DNA from: JBBEBE01 sp040882505
GTDB taxonomy: Bacteria > Bacteroidota > Rhodothermia > Balneolales > Balneolaceae
Length of the DNA stretch: 64,000 nt
Assembly: GCA_040882505.1 (NCBI GenBank)
Contig: JBBEBE010000005.1
Span: 186,001 to 250,000, forward strand
Direction: 5' to 3'
The position numbers and the translations under genes were made by a program. Below are positions 45,574 through 53,501 of the stretch, piece after piece. A model generated the notes under the pieces. It ran no database searches and was not told the origin of the DNA. It saw nothing but the letters and a program-made list of their open reading frames with translations. Each line of letters begins with the position of its first letter. Within the stretch, counting starts at the first letter, position 1.

Positions 45574-46698
45574 ATGGCTATTGAGAAAGAGCAGGTTCGA
45601 ACAGCGCTTGCGCACGTTTTACACCCTGAAAAGCACCAGGACCTTATCCAACTGGAGATGATACAGGATCTGGTCGTCCAGGAGAAGTTCATCACGTTTA
45701 CGCTGGAAATGCCGTCCAAAGATGACCGGCTCGCAGTTGAACTGAAAAAACGGTGTGAAGAGACCATCCGGAAGTTGGTAGATCGTGAAGCCGTGTTCGA
45801 CATCACCGTCGGAGTAAATCTCTCGAAGGGGCGGGAAGAAGCCGATCAGCAACCCACGAAAGGATCCACTCCGGAGAGTCCCCTGCTACCGGGAGTCAAA
45901 CATGTCATTGCCGTTGCTTCCGGCAAAGGCGGAGTCGGGAAGTCCACCGTCGCCGCCAATCTGGCGGTGTCTCTGGCACGTACAGGTGCCCGGGTGGGTC
46001 TGATGGATACGGATATCTACGGTCCCAGTGTTCCGACACTCTTTGACGTTCATGAACGTCCCTCCATCACGACGGACAAAAAGCTCCTTCCGATCGAAAA
46101 ATATGGTGTACAACTGGTTTCGATGGGCTTTTTGATCGATCCGGATCAAGCGATGATTTGGAGAGGGCCCATGGCAACGAGTGCCGTCAAACAGTTCATG
46201 CAGGAGGTACGTTGGGGCGAGCTGGACTACATGGTTCTGGACCTGCCGCCGGGCACCGGAGATATTCAATTGACGATTGTCCAGACCATCCCGCTTACGG
46301 GAGCCATCATCGTATCCACCCCCCAAAACGTCGCCCTCGACGATGTCCGGAAAGGAGTCGCCATGTTTGACAAAGTGAATGTTCCGGTTCTGGGTGTTGT
46401 CGAAAACATGGCGTATTTCGTACCCGAAGACATGCCGGACAAGAAGTACTACATTTTCGGCAAACACGGAGCTCGAAAAATGGCCCGGAAAATGGATGTT
46501 CCCTTTTTGGGAGAAGTGCCGTTACGGGAACCGATCATGCAGGCGTCCGACAACGGGAAACCAATCGTGATCTCGGATCCTGAATCCCCCTCGGCCGCAT
46601 CATTTCGGGATATCACCGATCGGGTTCGACAAGGACTGGAGGCACTTGAAAACGTCTCGGGTGAAAAACCCCCGGTATCCATCTCGATCCGACCGTAA
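45574..46698 (+). CDS. mrp: Mrp/NBP35-type iron-sulfur cluster carrier ATPase
   Basis: A 374-residue P-loop protein: an N-terminal MIP18/DUF59-like domain (RTALAHVLHPEKHQDLIQLE), then HVIAVASGKGGVGKSTVAAN with the deviant Walker A at about 113-120, MDTDIYGPSVPTLFD, QAMIWRGPMATSAVKQFMQE, and LDLPPGTGDIQLT. The Cys-x-x-Cys pair of classical ApbC/Mrp is replaced by YFVPEDMPDKKYY, a form seen in Bacteroidota. An ATG at 45532 would add 14 residues. It diverges from gcvT and converges on tyrA. Confidence 0.9.
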   Translation: MAIEKEQVRTALAHVLHPEKHQDLIQLEMIQDLVVQEKFITFTLEMPSKDDRLAVELKKRCEETIRKLVDREAVFDITVGVNLSKGREEADQQPTKGSTPESPLLPGVKHVIAVASGKGGVGKSTVAANLAVSLARTGARVGLMDTDIYGPSVPTLFDVHERPSITTDKKLLPIEKYGVQLVSMGFLIDPDQAMIWRGPMATSAVKQFMQEVRWGELDYMVLDLPPGTGDIQLTIVQTIPLTGAIIVSTPQNVALDDVRKGVAMFDKVNVPVLGVVENMAYFVPEDMPDKKYYIFGKHGARKMARKMDVPFLGEVPLREPIMQASDNGKPIVISDPESPSAASFRDITDRVRQGLEALENVSGEKPPVSISIRP

Positions 46699-46713
46699 AA
46701 CCGACGAACAGGA

Positions 46714-47844
46714 TCAGGAAAATCGATCGGCCAACCGGTTGATCAGATACCCGCTCTCTTCCAGTGCCTGGGTGGCAAAGGAACCGAAAAAGTCGGTGAC
46801 CCCTTCAAACTCTTTGATGAAGCTCTCTTTGTCATCGTTTCGTATCATCTTCACCAACTTTTGATGGTGATCGAAAAAGGAGAGGAGCAGATCTCGTCTC
46901 TCTTCGGTGGAGAGTACGATATCGGCATAGAGTTCTGCGTCCTGAGCAAAGATTCGGCCCGTCATCATCAGTTCGGCCCTGTAGATCGGACTCGAATAGT
47001 CGAGCATGTCTTCCGGTTTCAGGTCATACTCTTTCATAAACGACCCATGCAGCAGAGCAACAAAGTGGCGCAGCCCCTGAACAAGGTGCATGACGTGATC
47101 ATGTTTGGCTGGGTCGGCCTCCAAAAGACGCATTCCCCATAACTCGCACTGCTCCAGAAACCAGGAAACGTGCTCCATTCGGCGTCCCGGACAGACCACC
47201 ATCAGCTGTTTGGAGAGATTGGACACATCCGGCCCATGCATTGGATGGAGACCGACGACCGGACCTTCGTGATGGTCCAGCATCGCCTGAAGAGGCTCGG
47301 ACTTGTTGCTGGTAAAATCTGCGAGGATGGTCTCTGGTCCGATTTTGGCACAGAGTCGACGAATGACATCCAGCGTCACCCGAATCGGCACCGAGACGAT
47401 GACCAGATCCAAATTGTCTGCATATTGATCCAGTTCATGCCAGTTCCCCTTGTCGATGGAGTGTACCGTATGCCCCGTTCGTTCGGCGATGGACCGGTAG
47501 AGGCGCCCCATTTCGCCTTCCCCCCCGACAATCAGAATCGATTTCGGTTCACTGGTCGACCGCGGGAACTGGATATTGGATTGGCTGGCTCGCGAAGAGG
47601 ACATAATCATCCTCAGAAAATCCTCTGCCCACTCCGGATCCAACCCCCGCTCCTCGGCCTTCTTTCGGAAGGCATGTGTCTTCTCGTGTTCACGCTGCTC
47701 GACAAAGATGGGAAGACGGCTCTGGACCTTCTGACGGACCACGTCCCGAGCCACTTCGTTTCGCTCGCGGAGAAGATCGAGAAGTCGATTGTCAATGTCG
47801 TCGATCTTCTCGCGTTGGGATTTCAGATGTTCCTGATCGTTCAT
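46714..47844 (-). CDS. tyrA: Bifunctional chorismate mutase/prephenate dehydrogenase
   Basis: A 376-residue fusion. Residues 1-90 are an AroQ chorismate mutase (LKSQREKIDDIDNRLLDLLR with conserved Arg/Asp/Glu, then EQREHEKTHAFRKKAEERGL). Residues 100-376 form the dehydrogenase: ILIVGGEGEMGRLYRSIAER is the NAD site, then PETILADFTSNKSEPLQAML, GPVVGLHPMHGPDVSNLSKQ, and HDHVMHLVQGLRHF. It converts chorismate to 4-hydroxyphenylpyruvate for tyrosine, the same arrangement as E. coli TyrA. It diverges from uvrB. Confidence 0.95.
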   Translation of the reverse strand: MNDQEHLKSQREKIDDIDNRLLDLLRERNEVARDVVRQKVQSRLPIFVEQREHEKTHAFRKKAEERGLDPEWAEDFLRMIMSSSRASQSNIQFPRSTSEPKSILIVGGEGEMGRLYRSIAERTGHTVHSIDKGNWHELDQYADNLDLVIVSVPIRVTLDVIRRLCAKIGPETILADFTSNKSEPLQAMLDHHEGPVVGLHPMHGPDVSNLSKQLMVVCPGRRMEHVSWFLEQCELWGMRLLEADPAKHDHVMHLVQGLRHFVALLHGSFMKEYDLKPEDMLDYSSPIYRAELMMTGRIFAQDAELYADIVLSTEERRDLLLSFFDHHQKLVKMIRNDDKESFIKEFEGVTDFFGSFATQALEESGYLINRLADRFS

Positions 47845-47983
47845 CGTTGAAGATATCCGTTGCCTGTTCTGATTGTCGGGACGCTGAAAGGTATCCCAAT
47901 TCGGGAAGAAATGTAGCAGACAGCAGGAAATGCTTGCAAACCTCTTTTTTCAAACCGCATCTGTAGTTTGTATTTTGAGGCTT

Positions 47984-50023
47984 ATGTCCACATTCAAGTT
48001 GCACTCTCCATGGTCTCCAGCCGGAGACCAGCCCAAAGCGATCAAGGAACTGACCGAAGGCATTCGCCAGGGCGACCGGTTCCAGACGCTTCTCGGAATT
48101 ACAGGATCCGGAAAAACCCGAACCATCGCCGGTGTGATTGAGGAGGTGGAACGTCCCACACTGGTCATGAGCCACAACAAAACGCTCGCGGCACAGCTCT
48201 ATCGGGAATTGAGTGACTTCTTTCCGGAGAATCGGGTCGAATTTTTTATCTCTTACTACGATTATTACCAACCGGAGGCGTATCTCTCTTCACAGGACAA
48301 ATACATCGAGAAGGATTTGTCGATCAATGAAGAGATCCAACGACTTCGGTTACGGGCGACCAGTTCACTGCTCTCCGGACGGCGTGATGTCATCATCGTC
48401 TCATCGGTCAGTTGTATCTACGGCATTGGATCTCCGTCTGAATACGAAAAGTTGATTATCCGTCTGGAGCAGGGGGAAGAGATCCCCCGAAACAAACTGC
48501 TCTATGATCTTGTCGACCTGCACTACCGCCGTGACGATCTTGAATTCAGTCGGGGTACCTTCCGGGTCCGGGGAGATGTCGTGGATCTCTTTCCCGCCTA
48601 CTCCGACGAAGCGCTCCGAATCACATTTTGGGGCGACGAAATTGAAGAGCTCGAACTCTTCGACCCATTGACCGGTACCGTGAATGACCGGATCTCCCAA
48701 TTTACCATCTATCCGGCATCTCATTACGTAACCACCAAGGCCCGACTGAATGAGACGATCGATCATATTCGTCGTGAACTGGACGAACGGATCGATATCC
48801 TCCAGGCCGAAGAGAAGTTTCTGGAAGCAAAACGGCTCGAACAGCGAACGCTGTTCGATATTGAAATGATGCAGGAGGTGGGATACTGCGCCGGAATCGA
48901 GAATTATTCCCGATATCTGAGTAATCGAAAGGAGGGAGAGCGCCCATACTGCCTGATCGACTATTTCCCGGATGATTTTCTAATGGTTGTGGACGAATCT
49001 CACCAAACCATTCCACAAATCGGTGCCATGTATGGGGGCGACCGTTCCCGCAAACGGGAACTCGTGGAGCACGGATTCCGTCTCCCGTCAGCCATGGACA
49101 ACCGGCCGCTTACGTTTGAAGAGTGGGAGACGATGGCTCGACAGAGTATCTTTGTCAGTGCCACACCCTCTGACTATGAGCTGGAAGCGTCCAATGGTGT
49201 CGTGGTCGAGCAGATCATTCGGCCCACTGGATTGATGGAGCCGGAAATCGAACTTCGTCCACTGGGAAATCAGGTCGATGATTTGATCGACGAGATTCGA
49301 AAACGGGCGGCAACCGGCGAACGAGTACTCTGCATCACACTCACCAAACGGTTGAGTGAAGAGTTGAGTCAATACTTGAAAGATCTTGGTATTCCCTCGG
49401 CCTACATGCATAGCGATCTGGATGCGCTGGAGCGAATCGAAGTCCTCTACAAATTTCGACGGGGCGATTTTCAGGTCTTGGTCGGCATCAATTTGCTCAG
49501 AGAGGGGATCGATATTCCGGAACTGAGCCTGGTAGCCGTTCTGGATGCCGACAAGGAGGGATTTCTGCGCTCGGAAACCTCCCTCTTCCAGATCATCGGA
49601 CGCGCTGCCCGAAACGTCAACGGAAAAGCGATCCTCTATGCCGACAAGCGAACGCGCAGTATTGAAGCGGTCCTCAAGGAGACCGAACGACGACGAGCGA
49701 TTCAACGAGCCTACAACGAAAAGCACGGGATCGAGCCCAGAACCGTACAGAAGGAACTAAAGCCGCTGGTCGATCCATCCCTGATTTCGAATCGAGGTTT
49801 TCTGCCGGAAGGAGAGGAGCTCTCCGAACCGATGGAGGTGATCGACATTCGGGAAGACGGTATCGCCTACAAGGCACCGGCCATGCGTGAGGTTACGTTT
49901 GATAGCAAAGAAAAATTTCTCGAATATCTGACCGATTCCATGATACAGGCGGCGAAAAACATGGAGTTCGAAGAAGCAGCCAGAATCCGAGACCAGATTG
50001 AACAACTGAAAGGTGAACTTTGA
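47984..50023 (+). CDS. uvrB: Excinuclease ABC subunit UvrB
   Basis: Damage-verification helicase of nucleotide excision repair, 679 residues. It starts STFKLHSPWSPAGDQPKAIK; Walker A GITGSGKTRTIAG, the beta-hairpin region YYDYYQPEAYLSSQDKYIEK, LMVVDESHQTIPQIGAMYGG with Walker B, and LREGIDIPELSLVAVLDADK follow. The C terminus ends with the UVR domain MIQAAKNMEFEEAARIRDQI that binds UvrC. The ATG at 47984 gives the standard N terminus. The downstream methyltransferase starts 11 bases later. Confidence 0.97.
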   Translation: MSTFKLHSPWSPAGDQPKAIKELTEGIRQGDRFQTLLGITGSGKTRTIAGVIEEVERPTLVMSHNKTLAAQLYRELSDFFPENRVEFFISYYDYYQPEAYLSSQDKYIEKDLSINEEIQRLRLRATSSLLSGRRDVIIVSSVSCIYGIGSPSEYEKLIIRLEQGEEIPRNKLLYDLVDLHYRRDDLEFSRGTFRVRGDVVDLFPAYSDEALRITFWGDEIEELELFDPLTGTVNDRISQFTIYPASHYVTTKARLNETIDHIRRELDERIDILQAEEKFLEAKRLEQRTLFDIEMMQEVGYCAGIENYSRYLSNRKEGERPYCLIDYFPDDFLMVVDESHQTIPQIGAMYGGDRSRKRELVEHGFRLPSAMDNRPLTFEEWETMARQSIFVSATPSDYELEASNGVVVEQIIRPTGLMEPEIELRPLGNQVDDLIDEIRKRAATGERVLCITLTKRLSEELSQYLKDLGIPSAYMHSDLDALERIEVLYKFRRGDFQVLVGINLLREGIDIPELSLVAVLDADKEGFLRSETSLFQIIGRAARNVNGKAILYADKRTRSIEAVLKETERRRAIQRAYNEKHGIEPRTVQKELKPLVDPSLISNRGFLPEGEELSEPMEVIDIREDGIAYKAPAMREVTFDSKEKFLEYLTDSMIQAAKNMEFEEAARIRDQIEQLKGEL

Positions 50024-50034
50024 CACGTGATAAC

Positions 50035-50613
50035 ATGAGTACGATTAAGTTTATCAAGAATTTCCTTCGCGACCCCGATGTCGCCTCGATTACGCCAACG
50101 TCCAAACGGTGTGTACGCAAAGTCTGCAGCCATATCGATTTTGACCGGGACCTGATTATTGTCGAGTATGGCCCCGGAGACGGGGTCTTCTCCCGCTATT
50201 TTCTGGAACGGATGACGGAGGGCTCCAAGTTGATCATGGTTGAAAACAACAAGGATTTTGCTGCTCATCTGAACGAGAGTCTTACGGACCCAAGAGCCCG
50301 GGTCATCCACGGACGAGCCGGAGATATCGTCGACCATCTCGAACCGGAAGAGGTGGGTCAGGTCGATTATGTGGTATCCGGAATTCCTTTCTCGTTTCTC
50401 AAGAAAGATCGAAAGATCAAAGTACTCGAAGCGACGCAGACCATTCTCAAAGCGGATGGAAGGTTTCTCGCCTATCAAACGAGTGGTCACCTGAAAAAAC
50501 CCGTCATGGAGGTATTCGGCAACTACTCCACAGAATTCGAACTCCTCTGCCTGCCACCCTACTTTATCTACGAAGTTGTGAACCGGAAGGAGCCGGCAAG
50601 CGCCGCCTCCTGA
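50035..50613 (+). CDS. Class I SAM-dependent methyltransferase (phospholipid/rRNA methylase-like)
   Basis: A 192-residue protein beginning STIKFIKNFLRDPDVASITP, followed by the SAM-binding glycine motif VEYGPGDGVFSRYF, the acidic loop MVENNKDFAAHL, and DYVVSGIPFSFLKKD as motif IV. This pattern fits the COG3963 group of phospholipid N-methyltransferase-like proteins, or the rRNA adenine dimethylase-like fold. The ATG was chosen over a TTG that overlaps the uvrB stop. It is probably in an operon with uvrB. Confidence 0.75.
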   Translation: MSTIKFIKNFLRDPDVASITPTSKRCVRKVCSHIDFDRDLIIVEYGPGDGVFSRYFLERMTEGSKLIMVENNKDFAAHLNESLTDPRARVIHGRAGDIVDHLEPEEVGQVDYVVSGIPFSFLKKDRKIKVLEATQTILKADGRFLAYQTSGHLKKPVMEVFGNYSTEFELLCLPPYFIYEVVNRKEPASAAS

Positions 50614-50617
50614 CCGA

Positions 50618-52039
50618 CTATAGCTCTCCGGACATCTCTTCCAGCGTGAGGCCTTTGGTCTCACGCACCCAGGTTCGAACGGCAAACCATGCGACCAGGC
50701 CGAAGAACGCATAAATCCCGTATGCCGGTCCCAACCCAATCGATGCAAGCAGAATCGGGAAGGAGAGGGTGATGCTGAAGTTGGCCAGCCAGTGGAGAAG
50801 ACCACAGACGGCCAGGGCCGCGCCCCGAAACCGGTTTGGAAACATCTCCCCCAACAGAACCCACACAATCGGGCCCCACGTACAGGCAAAAAAGGCGATG
50901 TAAGCGTTGGCTGCCAACAGTGCCCACAACCCCTGAGTTTCATTCAACTGGAGGTCTCCAGCCGGAGTCAGGTCTCCTGTTGCAAAGATAATCGCCAACA
51001 GCCCCAACATCACCGCCTGTCCAAGTGCCCCGATCAACAAGAGAGGCTTTCGGCCGACCCGATCGATCAGTGCAATCGCAACAAAGGTGAAAGCGATATT
51101 GACCGATCCATTGATCACATTGGTCAACAGGGCATCCGACTCTGTAAATCCGGCCGATTGCCACAATACGGCGCCATAGTAGAAGACCACGTTGATACCG
51201 GTAAATTGCTGTAGTACAGAGAGGGCGACACCGACCCAAATAATGGGGTGGACACGTCGACTCTCTTTCACAAAGATGTCGGAAAGCGTTGGTTTCCGAC
51301 TTTCCAGTACCGTCTCCCGAATACGGGCGACCAGCTCTTTCGCTTTCTCGAAAGGCATGATGGAGGCAAGAACCGACTCCGCTTCGTCGGCCCGCCCGGC
51401 AGCCACCAAATAGCGCGGAGATTCAGGGATGAAAAGAAGGGCAAGAAAGTAAATCGTTGCAGGAATCATCTCGGCCCAGAACATCCACTGCCAGGCACCA
51501 AACCCGCCCCAATGCTCGAGCGTTGCTCCGCCCGCAGATCCTGCAATCAAATAGTTGCTCAGAAATGCACAAAAGAGACCGATGACAATCATCAGTTGCT
51601 GCAGGGAGGTCAATCGGCCACGAATAGAGGGTGGGGCAATTTCACTGATATACGCCGGCGCGATGATACTGGCACCCCCGACTGCCAATCCTCCCAGAAT
51701 ACGGAAGAGAACGAAAGACTCGGAAGAGGAGGCGATACCCGATCCCCACGCACTGATCACAAATGCGATTGCCGTCGCTATCATGACCGTTCGGCGACCA
51801 AATTTGTCGGCCATTGAACCGGCAAAAAAGGCCCCGGTGGCACAACCGAGGAGCATCGACGCAACGTTGAATCCGGTTCCTACCGCGTCGGAATCGAAGG
51901 CCTGCTGCAGGGCGTCTACCGTTCCATTGATCACCCCGCTGTCAAAGCCAAACAGAAACCCACCGATGGCCGCGACGGAGGAGAGAAAGACCACACGTCC
52001 GACGCTCTCGGTAGGTTGATTCGGTTGTTTGGTCTCCAT
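50618..52039 (-). CDS. Sugar porter family MFS transporter
   Basis: A 473-residue permease with 12 hydrophobic helices. Signature motifs are GFLFGFDSGVINGTVDAL in helix 1, ADKFGRRTVMI in loop 2-3, GGLAVGGASIIAPAYISEIA, PESPRYLVAAGR after helix 6, QQFTGINVVFYYGA in helix 7, DRVGRKPLLLIGA in loop 8-9, and AFFACTWGPIVWVLLGEMFP. These are typical of hexose or pentose:H+ symporters such as XylE. The sugar is not predictable. It is converged upon by the methyltransferase gene. Confidence 0.93.
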   Translation of the reverse strand: METKQPNQPTESVGRVVFLSSVAAIGGFLFGFDSGVINGTVDALQQAFDSDAVGTGFNVASMLLGCATGAFFAGSMADKFGRRTVMIATAIAFVISAWGSGIASSSESFVLFRILGGLAVGGASIIAPAYISEIAPPSIRGRLTSLQQLMIVIGLFCAFLSNYLIAGSAGGATLEHWGGFGAWQWMFWAEMIPATIYFLALLFIPESPRYLVAAGRADEAESVLASIMPFEKAKELVARIRETVLESRKPTLSDIFVKESRRVHPIIWVGVALSVLQQFTGINVVFYYGAVLWQSAGFTESDALLTNVINGSVNIAFTFVAIALIDRVGRKPLLLIGALGQAVMLGLLAIIFATGDLTPAGDLQLNETQGLWALLAANAYIAFFACTWGPIVWVLLGEMFPNRFRGAALAVCGLLHWLANFSITLSFPILLASIGLGPAYGIYAFFGLVAWFAVRTWVRETKGLTLEEMSGEL

Positions 52040-52188
52040 GCAATCCCCCTGTTCTCTGTTTCGAATTCATCAATCGGCAGGTCAACCGATTGCCGGATGG
52101 ACGGATCACCGGAAGACCCGTCCTGCAGAGAATAGAGATTTCGTTGTGAATCTCATAACGGAACCGATCGAATGGTCTTTCAGTTCGA

Positions 52189-53301
52189 TCAAAATCGAAA
52201 GAGAGCCAACGCACTGGACGCGTCCGGCATCTCCTCCTTCGGAAGCACATAGACACGAGCGCCTTTCTCCATTGCCTGAATGGCTGTCCAATTCATCAAC
52301 TCCGTTGCTCCCCGGTGGTCTCCGTTTCGGTAATGTACCGTGTTGGCATCCGGATCGTACGCACCCCACGCCTGTTCGCCCATGGCAAGAAACAGCGTAT
52401 CGGTTCGACCCATGACCGTAGACTGAACGATGGTTTCGAGATGATTGGTGAACGTCTCGCTATCGATTGAATCCAGTTTTGCAAGCGATTGGTGCATCTC
52501 TTTCAGGAACTGCTCCTGAATCAGTGACCACCCGGCATCCCTCAACTCCTGATCGGATCGATCATCCGTAGACCCGGTCACGATCGGATCGAGAAGACGT
52601 CCATACTTGTTCATTGATCGGTAAAGAACCGCTGCCTCTTCGGTTCCAGCCAACAAGAGGGGTTCATCACTTCGATTCAAAATACGTGTCACACTCTCCT
52701 CAACGCCGTGCAGATATTTTCGAAGGGCCGTCTTCCCGTCATCATCATTTCCTCCGTGCGTAAACATGCCGGAACCCGCAGTATGGAACTGCCGGTGAAC
52801 CTCCGGCTTCTCGTCCAAAAAACTCTCTACGCTGGTAAAGATATCATTCGGTGTAATGTCGTGTACGTCGTCCCGGGTACATCGAAGCAGCCTCATGTTC
52901 TTTGGGCTAATGGCAAGCATGCTCCAAGAACCACTCAAGCTCGTCATCGGAATCAATGGAGTGACCATAAAGTGATCCTGCACATAAACCTGCTCCGGAA
53001 GTTCATACGGAAGTTGGAAAATCTCGTAGATGGATTCATTGAGATAGAGGACCAGTCCACGATCGGTGTGATTCCAAAACCGAAGATCATCCAGATTCTC
53101 TCTCGGTTCCCGAAGCATACGTTCTGCCTCCTGTTTGGAGCATCCGGCCCGTTCAAGTTCGGTTTCGGCTTCATTCAGCAGATTTTTGAATCGTATGGGA
53201 TTCTGCTGTACCTCTTCTCCTTTCTTGAAGGTTGGAAGAGTTAGGGTCAAGTTGATCGCTTCCCGGGATTGAACCAGCCGGTCCAAAGTCTCTTTCTTCA
53301 T
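52189..53301 (-). CDS. baeRF-type (bacterial release-factor-like) protein
   Basis: About 370 residues. The N-terminal half is alpha/beta with ETLDRLVQSREAINLTLTLP, then a long helical insert and WNHTDRGLVLYLN. The middle has FHTAGSGMFTHGGNDDDGK, a glycine-rich loop at the place of the catalytic loop in eRF1-like proteins, then EEPLLLAGTEEAA-like sequence (bases 52620-52690) and a C-terminal L7Ae-like domain. This matches baeRF families, bacterial relatives of archaeal/eukaryotic peptide release factor aRF1/eRF1 and Vms1, proposed to act on stalled ribosomes or ribosome hibernation. The ATG at 53301 was preferred over 53319. It lacks a strict GGQ. The neighbours give no further clue. Confidence 0.65.
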   Translation of the reverse strand: MKKETLDRLVQSREAINLTLTLPTFKKGEEVQQNPIRFKNLLNEAETELERAGCSKQEAERMLREPRENLDDLRFWNHTDRGLVLYLNESIYEIFQLPYELPEQVYVQDHFMVTPLIPMTSLSGSWSMLAISPKNMRLLRCTRDDVHDITPNDIFTSVESFLDEKPEVHRQFHTAGSGMFTHGGNDDDGKTALRKYLHGVEESVTRILNRSDEPLLLAGTEEAAVLYRSMNKYGRLLDPIVTGSTDDRSDQELRDAGWSLIQEQFLKEMHQSLAKLDSIDSETFTNHLETIVQSTVMGRTDTLFLAMGEQAWGAYDPDANTVHYRNGDHRGATELMNWTAIQAMEKGARVYVLPKEEMPDASSALALFRF

Positions 53302-53501
53302 CTCGAACTCCTGTATCATCAATGGTTGGGGTTGGGGCCGGGTGCGTGCCTGGGGAATGGTCTGCACCATCCGGCCGAAACAGATCGATTGGGCTGTACA
53401 AATTGGCTCCTGCTCTCTTCACCTCCATTTTTTCGTTATGTTTCTCCCACTCTCAATTACTACAAAATAAATGAACCGGAAAAGGTTCCTGGAAGGTGAC
53501 C

